A stretch of 6,114 nt of DNA, taken from NCBI GenBank assembly GCA_947479185.1, contig CANJYY010000170.1, positions 1 through 6,114 of the forward strand, in the 5' to 3' direction. The stretch is from Caulobacteraceae bacterium. GTDB taxonomy: Bacteria > Pseudomonadota > Alphaproteobacteria > Caulobacterales > Caulobacteraceae. A model generated the notes under the pieces. It worked only from the letters and a program-made list of their open reading frames with translations, ran no database searches and was not told the DNA's origin. A program made the position numbers and the translations under genes. Of this stretch, positions 1-5,187 are shown one piece after another (the stretch's first letter is position 1; each line of letters starts with the position of its first letter).

Positions 1-255
1 CGCGAACTGGCCATGCTGCTGGACGCGTTCGACGCGGCGCTTGTCGAGGCCTACGACAAGAAGGCCCCCAACTTCATCGCCGAGCACGCCTTCAAGCTGG
101 CCCAGAGCTTCTCGCGCTTCTTCTCCGCCTGCCCGATCTTCCAGGCCGGAGACAGCGCGGTGGCCGCCTCGCGCCTGGCCCTGTCCGCGACGACCCTGCG
201 CCAGCTGGAGATCGCCCTGGACCTGCTGGGCATCGAGACGCCGGAGCGGATGTAG
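1..255 (+). CDS. argS: Arginyl-tRNA synthetase, C-terminal end (partial)
   Basis: This is the last 84 residues of arginine--tRNA ligase; the 5' part lies outside the window and the frame is open from base 1. The enzyme is a cytoplasmic class I synthetase that charges tRNA-Arg with arginine. The visible part corresponds to the helical DALR anticodon-binding domain. It shows the family pattern of a helix with [15 protein letters not shown], then ACPIF, then [15 protein letters not shown], and the nearly invariant C-terminus [12 protein letters not shown] followed by TAG at 253-255. No catalytic motifs (HIGH, KMSK-like) are expected in this part. No hairpin with a T tract follows the stop. The next gene begins about 46 nt downstream and has its own promoter-like sequence, so it need not be co-transcribed. 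Identity is confident from the C-terminal signature, which is shared with distant bacterial ArgS proteins. Confidence 0.93.
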   Translation, partial: RELAMLLDAFDAALVEAYDKKAPNFIAEHAFKLAQSFSRFFSACPIFQAGDSAVAASRLALSATTLRQLEIALDLLGIETPERM

Positions 256-266
256 GGGCGACGGGC

Positions 267-301
267 TTCCCGTTTCAGCCGCAAGCGCACATTATGTGCG
301 C
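267..301 (+). promoter_or_regulatory. Putative hicB promoter with palindromic operator
   Basis: A perfect 17-bp inverted repeat, GCGCACATTATGTGCGC (285-301; 8-bp arms around T293), ends one base before the ATG at 302. CATTAT at 290-295 matches the -10 consensus at 4 of 6 positions. TTCCCG at 267-272 matches TTGACG at 4 of 6, with 17 bp between the two boxes. With this spacing, transcription would start about 7 nt after the -10 box, at or next to the A of the ATG. The message would then be leaderless, which fits the absence of a Shine-Dalgarno sequence. A palindrome over the -10 box is what one expects of an operator for toxin-antitoxin autorepression. The repeat is observed directly; the promoter and operator roles are inferred. 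Confidence 0.5.
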
Positions 302-526
302 ATGAACGAGCGCTTCCACGTCCAGGCTGACTGGGATGCCGAGGCTGGGGTATGGGTATCGACGAGCGATATTCCCGGTCTGCACGTCGAGGCGGACACG
401 CTCGGCGAGTTCATGGACCTCGTTGCAGCCCTTGCGCCCGAAATGCTGGCTGACAATCTGGGCATCAAGGGTCCCGTGCCGGTCGAGGTTCGCGCGAACC
501 GGACCCTGGACCTTACGGTCGCGTAG
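302..526 (+). CDS. hicB: HicB-like antitoxin, DUF1902 family
   Basis: A 74-residue acidic protein resembling the DUF1902 branch of the HicB antitoxin fold. Residues 4-33 follow the HicB-type pattern: FHVQADWDAEAGVWVSTSDI, then PGLHVEADT. This is a strand with an Asp-rich turn, W-V-S/T, then DIPGLHVEADT. A helix follows (LGEFMDLVAALAPEMLADN), then a final strand (PVEVRANRTLDL). In this family the small partially degraded RNase H-like fold binds and blocks the HicA toxin. No separate C-terminal ribbon-helix-helix or helix-turn-helix DNA-binding domain is visible, so DNA binding would have to come from the complex or from another factor. ATG at 302 is preferred because family members start just before the FHV strand; GTG at 296 is in frame two codons earlier. 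The frame stays open upstream to 41, but that stretch is a shadow of argS. The antitoxin comes first and a HicA-like frame follows 64 nt later. Confidence 0.72.
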   Translation: MNERFHVQADWDAEAGVWVSTSDIPGLHVEADTLGEFMDLVAALAPEMLADNLGIKGPVPVEVRANRTLDLTVA

Positions 527-564
527 GCTCGTTTTGCCTCTAAAAGTTGAATAGGGTGAGCCGG

Positions 565-583
565 CAATCCCACGGTGGGTTTG
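565..583. repeat. Short imperfect palindrome between hicB and hicA
   Basis: CCCAC-G-GTGGG (569-579) is a perfect 5-bp inverted repeat around one base. After a T/T mismatch it continues with CAA/TTG on the two sides, giving a 19-bp imperfect dyad that ends 7 nt before the putative hicA ATG at 591. It follows an unusually AT-rich stretch (about 531-556, 16 of 26 bases A or T). The arms are too close for a stable RNA hairpin, so a protein-binding site is more likely than a terminator. It could also be chance. No function is assigned. Confidence 0.3.
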
Positions 584-590
584 GCGCCCG

Positions 591-1289
591 ATGCCTCACG
601 ACTTCTATCCGGACCTCTCCAGACTGCTCCGCGCCGCGGGCTGGGCGCGTATCGCTGGCGGCAAGGGCCGCCATGAGCGGTGGCGCCACGAGACGTCCGG
701 ACGGATCCTCACCGTGCCCCGCACCAAGAGTCGCCACACCGCGAACGACATCCTGAAGGACGCAGGCCTCCCCAAGGCCTTCCGATCGCGCCATAGTCGC
801 CGCTTCGACTGGGGGAATTCAGCGTGTCCGGCATTCGCGTCTTCGGGATTGTTCTCGCCCTGTGCGGCGTCATGGTCGGGCCAATGGCCGCGGCGGGCGA
901 TGGCGCCAGGCCGATCGCCAAGGCGGTCGAGGGGCTGGTGCGCCACGACGGCCTGCTGCCGGTTTTCGTCAACCGCAAGGACGGCAAGGTGCTGCTGCGC
1001 CTGCCCCCGGCCGACGCCGACGGCGTCCAGGGTCGCTACCTCTACCAGACCTACCTGCGGGCCGGCCTCGGCTCCAACCCGGTCGGCCTCGACCGCTCGG
1101 CGCCCGGCGACACCCAGGTGCTGGTGTTCCGCCGCGCGGGCGGGAAGATGGTCGTGCAGTTCGAGAACTACAGCTTCATCGGCGAGCGCGGCTCGGCCGA
1201 CGAGCGCCAGGCCGTGCGCGAGTCCTTCGCCGTCTCGACCGTCTGGTCGACCGATGTGGTCGCCGAGGACGCCGACGGCGCGGTGCTGA
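591..1289 (+). CDS. hicA: HicA-like toxin frame lacking its normal stop codon
   Basis: Only codons 1-64 (591-782) look like real protein. They match the HicA mRNA-interferase fold as found next to DUF1902 antitoxins: a first helix DLSRLLRAAGW, the loop GGKGRHERW carrying the presumed catalytic His28 (family G-K-G-S-H, here Arg instead of Ser), strands around RILTVPRT, and the C-terminal SRHTANDILKDAGLPKAF. HicA toxins cleave mRNA and are held inactive by HicB. As I recall them, family members end at or very near KAF. Here the next codon is CGA (783-785), one transition from TGA, and the frame runs on to 1289, overlapping 466 nt of the downstream protease gene in another reading frame. Residues 65-232 are an Arg/Ser/Pro/Ala-rich out-of-frame shadow, not a plausible domain. 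ATG 591 is the only start after the in-frame TAG at 552-554; no clear ribosome site precedes it. It is either a stop-loss pseudogene, a toxin with an aberrant tail, or a sequencing error. Confidence 0.55.
   Translation: MPHDFYPDLSRLLRAAGWARIAGGKGRHERWRHETSGRILTVPRTKSRHTANDILKDAGLPKAFRSRHSRRFDWGNSACPAFASSGLFSPCAASWSGQWPRRAMAPGRSPRRSRGWCATTACCRFSSTARTARCCCACPRPTPTASRVATSTRPTCGPASAPTRSASTARRPATPRCWCSAARAGRWSCSSRTTASSASAARPTSARPCASPSPSRPSGRPMWSPRTPTARC
811..816 (+). promoter_or_regulatory. Ribosome binding site deciding the protease GTG start
   Basis: GGGGGA lies 7 nt upstream of the GTG at 824 and supports that non-ATG codon as the true start. A typical signal peptide begins exactly there. The site lies inside the open extension of the HicA-like frame, so the original toxin gene must have ended before or around it. 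Confidence 0.6.
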
Positions 1290-3301
1290 TCGACATCTCG
1301 GGATTCCTTACCCGCGACGCCCAGGGCATCGCCCGCCAGCTGCGCGCCAGCGACCAGGGCGACTTCCGCCTGGCCGCCGAGCTCAGCTATCCCGACACGG
1401 CCACGGTCGCCGCCTTCCCGAAGAACCTCGAGCTGGAAGCCACCGAGACCTTTGTCAGCGACAACCCCGGCCCCGAGGTGCGCGGCATCCTGCCCGACGC
1501 CCGCGCCGTCACCCTGATCCTGCACCATTCGCTGGTCGCCCTGCCCGGGGCCGGCTTCGAGCCACGCTTCAACGACCCGCGCGTCGGCGTCATCGACCAT
1601 GCCGTCAGCGACTACACCGCGCCTCTGGGTGAGGGCATGGTGCTGGAACTGGTCCACCGCTTCCGGCTGGAGAAGACCGACCCGACGGCCGCCCGCTCGA
1701 CCGTCAAACAGCCGATCGTGTTCTACATCGACCGCAGCGCGCCCGAGCCGGTGCGCTCGGCGCTGATGGACGGCGCGAAGTGGTGGGCCGACGCCTTCGA
1801 GGCCGCCGGCTACATCGACGCCTACCGGGTGGAAATCCTGCCGGAGGGCGTCAGCCCGCTCGACGCCCGCTACAATGTGGTCAACTGGGTCCACCGCGAG
1901 ACCCGCGGCTGGTCGTACGGCCATTCGGTGGTCGACCCGCGCACGGGCGAGATCGTCAAGGGCGACGTCCTGCTCGGCTCCCAGCGCGTGCGCCAGGACC
2001 GGATCATCTTCGAAGGCCTGGTCGGCGCGGACAAGACCGGCAAGGGCGGATCCAACGATCCGATCCAGGTCGCGCTCGCTCGCCTGCGGCAGCTGGCCAC
2101 CCACGAGATCGGCCATTCCATCGGCTTGCAGCACAATTTCGCCGCCAGCACCTACGGCCGGGCCTCGGTGATGGACTATCCGGCGCCGCTGATCACCGTC
2201 CGCGACGGCGAGCTCGACCTGTCGGACGCCTACGGCGTCGGCGTCGGGGCCTGGGACAAATTCGCCATCACCTGGCTGTATGGTGAGGTCGCCCCCGGCG
2301 CGGCCGGGCGCGCGCAACTGTCCTCCATGGTCGACCAGGCCCTGGCCGGGGGCCTACGGTTCGTCTCCGACGATGACGCCCGCTCGCCCGACACGGCCCA
2401 GCCGTTCGGCGCGGTGTGGGACAACGGCGCCGACCCGGTCGCCGAGCTTCAGCACCTGATGGACATCCGCCGCATGGCCCTGTCGCGGTTCGGCCTCGCC
2501 AGCCTGCCGGCCGGCGCGCCGGTGGCCGACCTGCGCCGGCGCATCGTGCCGATCTACCTGTTCCACCGCTACCAGATCGACGCGACGGCCAAGCTGGTCG
2601 GCGGGGTCGACTTCACCTACGGCGTGCGCGGCGACGGCCACGAGGCCTCGACCCCTGTCCCGGCCGCCCGCCAGCGCCAGGCGATCGACGCCCTGCTCTC
2701 GACCGTCAGCCCGGCCGAGCTCGACCTCGGCGACGGCCTGCTCGACCTGTTGACGGTGAGCCAGTCGACGACCCTCGCCAAACAGACCAGCATCGAGCTG
2801 TTCGAACAGGGGCCGGTGTTCGATGTGACCACGGCCGCCGACGTGGTCGCCCGCCAGGTGTTCGAGGACCTGTTCGCCCCGGCCCGCCTCAACCGGCTGG
2901 TCGAGGCCCGCCGCCGCGATCCGGGCCAGCCCGGCGTCGAGGAGCTGCTGTCAAAGAGCTTCGCCGCCGTCAGCGTCCCCGCCTCGGGCCGTCAGGCGGA
3001 GATCTCTCGCCGCGTCCGCTATCGGCTGGTGACAACGCTCGCGTCCGTGCAGCGCGACAAGGCCCTGTCGCCGACGGCCGCCGCCCTGGTCCGCGCGGCG
3101 CTGGTCGACTATGGCCGCAGCCTGCGCAAGGCGAAGGGCGAACCCGCCGATGTCGCCCAGGCCCGCGACCTCGCCGCCATCCTGCTCGACCCGGACCCCG
3201 CGCGCCTGACCGCCCTCGCCGACGCCCTGAAAGCCGCCCCCCGCACCCCGCCCGGCCCGCCGATCGGCGAGGACGACTGGTTCGGGGGTTTGGGGCTGTA
3301 G
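824..3301 (+). CDS. Secreted zinc-dependent metzincin metalloprotease (DUF5117/DUF4953)
   Basis: An 825-residue predicted exported zinc endopeptidase. Residues 1-24 form a signal peptide: Arg5, a hydrophobic core, and AAA before Gly25 as a likely signal peptidase I site. There is no lipobox. The N-terminal half (about 45-280) is a strand-rich region of the DUF5117 type. The catalytic region contains HEIGHSIGLQH at 427-437, matching the metzincin consensus HExxHxxGxxH with His427, His431 and His437 as zinc ligands and Glu428 as general base. It is followed by SVMDY with the Met-turn Met450. The family-typical AWDKFAITWLYG is at 476-487. The C-terminal third is Ala/Arg-rich and helical. The length is normal for this family of roughly 800-aa periplasmic or extracellular proteases, whose substrates are generally unknown. 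GTG is preferred because of GGGGGA 7 nt upstream and the signal peptide. No promoter could be recognised, and transcription may come from the hicBA side. The gene stops 14 nt before the gcv promoter and looks functionally unrelated to glycine cleavage. Confidence 0.88.
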   Translation: MSGIRVFGIVLALCGVMVGPMAAAGDGARPIAKAVEGLVRHDGLLPVFVNRKDGKVLLRLPPADADGVQGRYLYQTYLRAGLGSNPVGLDRSAPGDTQVLVFRRAGGKMVVQFENYSFIGERGSADERQAVRESFAVSTVWSTDVVAEDADGAVLIDISGFLTRDAQGIARQLRASDQGDFRLAAELSYPDTATVAAFPKNLELEATETFVSDNPGPEVRGILPDARAVTLILHHSLVALPGAGFEPRFNDPRVGVIDHAVSDYTAPLGEGMVLELVHRFRLEKTDPTAARSTVKQPIVFYIDRSAPEPVRSALMDGAKWWADAFEAAGYIDAYRVEILPEGVSPLDARYNVVNWVHRETRGWSYGHSVVDPRTGEIVKGDVLLGSQRVRQDRIIFEGLVGADKTGKGGSNDPIQVALARLRQLATHEIGHSIGLQHNFAASTYGRASVMDYPAPLITVRDGELDLSDAYGVGVGAWDKFAITWLYGEVAPGAAGRAQLSSMVDQALAGGLRFVSDDDARSPDTAQPFGAVWDNGADPVAELQHLMDIRRMALSRFGLASLPAGAPVADLRRRIVPIYLFHRYQIDATAKLVGGVDFTYGVRGDGHEASTPVPAARQRQAIDALLSTVSPAELDLGDGLLDLLTVSQSTTLAKQTSIELFEQGPVFDVTTAADVVARQVFEDLFAPARLNRLVEARRRDPGQPGVEELLSKSFAAVSVPASGRQAEISRRVRYRLVTTLASVQRDKALSPTAAALVRAALVDYGRSLRKAKGEPADVAQARDLAAILLDPDPARLTALADALKAAPRTPPGPPIGEDDWFGGLGL

Positions 3302-3315
3302 CGCGCCCGCCGCAG

Positions 3316-3346
3316 TTGACTCCCCGCCCCGCCTCCCGCACTTAAC
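3316..3346 (+). promoter_or_regulatory. Putative sigma-70-type promoter of the gcv operon
   Basis: TTGACT at 3316-3321 matches the -35 consensus at five of six positions. About 18 bp later comes ACTTAACC (3340-3347), a weak -10 region with partial resemblance to the Caulobacter element GCTANAWC. Transcription would start near 3352, just where the riboswitch begins, and that is the main argument for the call. The site lies only 14 nt after the protease stop codon. The -10 box is poor, so its exact position is uncertain. Confidence 0.5.
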
Positions 3347-3352
3347 CCCGGT

Positions 3353-3429
3353 CTCGCGGGAGACATCGGGATTCGTCCCGAGGCCGAAGGCGCAACCGCC
3401 CCGGAAACGCTCAGGCAAACGGACCGCGC
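3353..3429 (+). promoter_or_regulatory. Glycine riboswitch, aptamer 1
   Basis: This is the first of two tandem glycine-binding aptamers in the gcvT leader. Stem P1 pairs CGCGG (3355-3359) with CCGCG (3424-3428). The GGGAGA segment follows, then a 6-bp hairpin TCGGGA/TCCCGA (3366-3381) capped by a TTCG tetraloop. Next come the conserved core GCCGAAGGCGCAA (from 3383) and the 3' core GCTCAGGCAAACGGAC (about 3408-3423). These match the glycine riboswitch class (GGAGA, CCGAAGGxGCAA, CUCAGGCAAAnGGAC). Placement directly before gcvT is the classic context. Confidence 0.93.
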
Positions 3430-3437
3430 GACACGTG

Positions 3438-3527
3438 AAACGCTGGAAAGCGCCGCATCCGCGGTGCGCCGAAGGAGCAAGGGCCGCAGTCGCGACCTGA
3501 AATCTCTCAGGCTCCAAGACAGCGGGG
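3438..3527 (+). promoter_or_regulatory. Glycine riboswitch, aptamer 2
   Basis: This is the second aptamer, joined to the first by a linker of about 12 nt (CGACACGTGAAA). P1 pairs CGCTG (3441-3445) with CAGCG (3520-3524). A GC-rich hairpin built on GCGCCGC/GCGGTGCGC follows (about 3450-3469). The core GCCGAAGGAGCAAG (3468-3481) and the 3' core CTCTCAGGCTCCAAGACAG (3504-3522) complete the class signature. The following 56 nt (3528-3583) contain small hairpins, such as GGCG-AAT-CGCC at 3527-3537 and GGTC-ATCA-GACC at 3539-3550. There is no T-tract terminator, which points to control of translation initiation. In known members such as gcvT leaders, glycine binding increases expression of the cleavage genes. 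Confidence 0.92.
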
Positions 3528-3573
3528 GCGAATCGCCTGGTCATCAGACCCGGTGAGCCGCATCGACCCCGCC

Positions 3574-3577
3574 GGAG
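3574..3577 (+). promoter_or_regulatory. gcvT ribosome binding site, possible riboswitch target
   Basis: GGAG lies 6 nt before the GTG start at 3584 and sits in a 10-bp dyad CGGAGCTCCG (3573-3582). GGAGC (3574-3578) is complementary to GCTCC (3511-3515) in the conserved 3' core of aptamer 2. It could also pair through CCGG (3572-3575) with CCGG at 3550-3553. Either pairing would mask the ribosome site, so this is the plausible output point of the riboswitch. The complementarity is seen directly; the switching role is inferred. Confidence 0.5.
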
Positions 3578-3583
3578 CTCCGC

Positions 3584-4696
3584 GTGTCTGACGACGACCT
3601 CAAGAAGACCCCGCTCTATGACGCGCATGTCGCCGCAGGCGCGCGCATGGTCCCGTTCGCGGGCTATGCCATGCCGGTGCAGTACCGCGACGGCGTGCTC
3701 AAGGAGCACCTCTGGACCCGCGAGAGCGCCGGGCTGTTCGACGTCTCGCACATGGGCCAGGCCCGGCTGCGCGGCGTGTCGCCCCTTTCGGCGTTCGAGG
3801 AGATCACCCCCGGCGACTTCATCGGCCTGGCCCCCGGCAAGCAGCGCTACAGCCTGCTGCTGAACCGCAAGGGCGGCATCATCGACGACCTGATGGCCTC
3901 GCGGCCTGACGACGACGGCCTGTTCGTCATCGTCAACGGCGCCTGCAAGGACAATGACTTCCACGTCATGGACGACGAACTGGCGCCGCAGGTGACCATT
4001 GACCGTCTGGAGGACCGCGCGCTGCTGGCGCTGCAGGGGCCCAGGGCCGTCGCCGTGCTCAAGGCCCACATCCCCGAGTGCGCCGACAAGGTGTTCATGG
4101 ACAGCTGGGCAACGACCGGGTTCGGCGTCGATGTGCTGATCTCCCGCTCGGGCTACACCGGCGAGGACGGCTACGAGATCTCCGTGCCGGGCCACGCGGC
4201 GGAGCGCATCTGGAACACCCTGCTGGAGGACGAGCGCGTTCGTCCGATCGGCCTGGGCGCCCGCGACTCGCTGCGGCTCGAGGCCGGCCTGCCGCTGTAT
4301 GGCCACGACGTGGACGAGACGGTCAGCCCGGTCGAGGCGGGCCTGACCTTCGCCGTGTCCAAGAAGCGCCGCGACGCCCAGGACTTCCCCGGCGCCGCCC
4401 GCATCGTCCGGGAGCTGGCCGAGGGCCCGGCCCGCGTCCGCGTCGGCCTGAAGGTGCTGGGCGGCCCGCCGGCCCGCGAGGGCGCCGAGATCGCCGACAT
4501 CAATGGCAAGGTCGTGGGCGTGGTCACCAGCGGCGGCTTCGCCCCTTCGCTGGGCTGCCCCATCGCCATGGGCTTCGTGCCGCCGGCCCTGTCGGCCGCG
4601 GGAACCAAGCTGAACGTCATCGTCCGCGGCCGGGCGGGGGCCGCCGAGGTCGTCGCCATGCCCTTCGTCCCCAACCGCTACGTCCGCAAAGTCTGA
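3584..4696 (+). CDS. gcvT: Aminomethyltransferase, glycine cleavage system T protein
   Basis: A 370-residue cytoplasmic T protein. It takes the aminomethyl group from the lipoyl arm of GcvH and transfers the one-carbon unit to tetrahydrofolate, giving 5,10-methylene-THF and ammonia and leaving dihydrolipoyl-GcvH. Family motifs appear in order: [20 protein letters not shown] (9-28), LFDVSHMGQ (51-59), and GGIIDDL (97-103) with Asp101 in the place of the catalytic aspartate known from the E. coli enzyme. [14 protein letters not shown] (187-200) and [20 protein letters not shown] (223-242) follow. The C-terminal barrel has [20 protein letters not shown] (313-332) and ends with [10 protein letters not shown]. 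The length is typical. The GTG start is supported by GGAG 6 nt upstream and by homologous N-termini. It is the first gene of the operon, behind the tandem glycine riboswitch, and gcvH begins 14 nt after its TGA. Nothing is missing or truncated. Confidence 0.96.
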   Translation: MSDDDLKKTPLYDAHVAAGARMVPFAGYAMPVQYRDGVLKEHLWTRESAGLFDVSHMGQARLRGVSPLSAFEEITPGDFIGLAPGKQRYSLLLNRKGGIIDDLMASRPDDDGLFVIVNGACKDNDFHVMDDELAPQVTIDRLEDRALLALQGPRAVAVLKAHIPECADKVFMDSWATTGFGVDVLISRSGYTGEDGYEISVPGHAAERIWNTLLEDERVRPIGLGARDSLRLEAGLPLYGHDVDETVSPVEAGLTFAVSKKRRDAQDFPGAARIVRELAEGPARVRVGLKVLGGPPAREGAEIADINGKVVGVVTSGGFAPSLGCPIAMGFVPPALSAAGTKLNVIVRGRAGAAEVVAMPFVPNRYVRKV

Positions 4697-4710
4697 GAGA
4701 GGGTCCAGCC

Positions 4711-5076
4711 ATGCGTTTCACCAAGGATCACGAATGGGTCGCCCTCGACGGTGACATCGCCACCGTCGGCATCACCGCCTACGCCGCCGAGCAGCTGGGC
4801 GACGTGGTGTTCGTCGAGGTGCCCGACATCGGCAAGACCCTGACCCAGGGCGACGGCATGGCCGTGGTCGAGAGCGTCAAGGCCGCCTCCGACGTCTACG
4901 CCCCTGTGTCGGGCGAAGTGGTCGAGGCCAACGCCGAACTGGGCGACGCGCCCGAGACGGTCAACGCCGCGCCGGAAGCCGGCGGCTGGTTCGCGAAGAT
5001 CAAGGTCAGCGACCCGTCGCAGGTCGAGGCCCTTATGGACCGCGCGGCCTACGAAGCGTTCCTCGCCACCCTGTAG
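4711..5076 (+). CDS. gcvH: Glycine cleavage system H protein, lipoyl carrier
   Basis: A 121-residue lipoyl-domain protein that shuttles the aminomethyl intermediate between the P and T proteins and is recharged by dihydrolipoamide dehydrogenase. The N-terminus [10 protein letters not shown] is diagnostic. The beta-sandwich core contains [20 protein letters not shown] (19-38). The lipoylation site is in [14 protein letters not shown], with Lys57 as the modified residue. [21 protein letters not shown] is followed by [14 protein letters not shown] and the C-terminal helix AYEAFLATL. The length is standard for the family. ATG 4711 is preceded by AGAGGG (4698-4703) at 7-nt spacing. The frame is open upstream to 4078 only as a shadow of gcvT. 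The gene lies 14 nt after gcvT and is certainly co-transcribed with it. A 95-nt palindromic repeat begins 1 nt after its stop codon. Confidence 0.96.
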   Translation: MRFTKDHEWVALDGDIATVGITAYAAEQLGDVVFVEVPDIGKTLTQGDGMAVVESVKAASDVYAPVSGEVVEANAELGDAPETVNAAPEAGGWFAKIKVSDPSQVEALMDRAAYEAFLATL

Positions 5077-5077
5077 C

Positions 5078-5172
5078 GCTGTCATCCCGGACGGCCGAAG
5101 GCCGATCCGGGACCCAGCCTGACGTCCCCTCTGGGTCCCGGCTCTCCGCTTCGCTGCGGCCGGGATGACAGC
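5078..5172. repeat. Multi-branched palindromic intergenic repeat (REP/MITE-like)
   Basis: A 95-nt element fills most of the 111-nt gap between gcvH and gcvPA. Its ends form a perfect 13-bp inverted repeat: GCTGTCATCCCGG (5078-5090) and CCGGGATGACAGC (5160-5172). Inside are three further perfect hairpins: CGGCC-GAA-GGCCG (5092-5104), CCGGGACCCAG (5107-5117) with CTGGGTCCCGG (5131-5141), and CCGC-TTCGCT-GCGG (5146-5159). Together they predict a four-way, cloverleaf-like fold. The GTCATCCCGG...CCGGGATGAC core resembles dispersed intergenic repeats frequent in Caulobacterales and other alphaproteobacteria. It has no T tract, so a simple intrinsic terminator is unlikely. Because it lies within the operon it could pause polymerase, protect mRNA ends or tune gcvPA translation. 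The structure is seen; the roles are inferred. Confidence 0.85.
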
Positions 5173-5187
5173 CAAGGTAACAGCCGC

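Noticed and set aside
41..301. Upstream extension of the hicB frame to an ATG at 41.
   Set aside because: The added residues are Arg/Pro/Ser-rich shadow sequence of argS read in another frame. Antitoxin homology begins only at about 302.
294..305. A three-codon ATG-TGC-GCA-TGA mini-frame overlapping the hicB start.
   Set aside because: It lies inside the palindrome and would be upstream of the likely transcription start; the arrangement follows from the dyad sequence itself.
525..539. AGGC-TCGTTTT-GCCT after the hicB stop as a possible terminator.
   Set aside because: The stem is only 4 bp with a 7-nt loop and no T tract follows, so it is too weak to terminate.
605..2317. A 570-codon open frame on the minus strand across hicA and the protease gene.
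   Set aside because: Its composition (Ala/Gly/Val/Asp/Arg/Gln/His-rich, no recognisable domain) is typical of antisense shadows in GC-rich coding DNA. The opposite strand encodes a protein with a complete metzincin active site.
2951..4306. A 451-codon minus-strand open frame spanning the protease end, the riboswitch and gcvT.
   Set aside because: It crosses a well-formed riboswitch and is antisense to gcvT. It shows low-complexity shadow composition and no domain.
4078..4710. Upstream extension of the gcvH frame to 4078.
   Set aside because: It overlaps gcvT in another frame and has Arg/Gly/Pro-rich shadow composition. GcvH proteins begin at [10 protein letters not shown], which has a good ribosome site.
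5077..5187. The gcvH-gcvPA palindrome as an intrinsic terminator ending the operon.
   Set aside because: There is no T tract after any of its stems, and gcvPA follows at once on the same strand as part of the same pathway.
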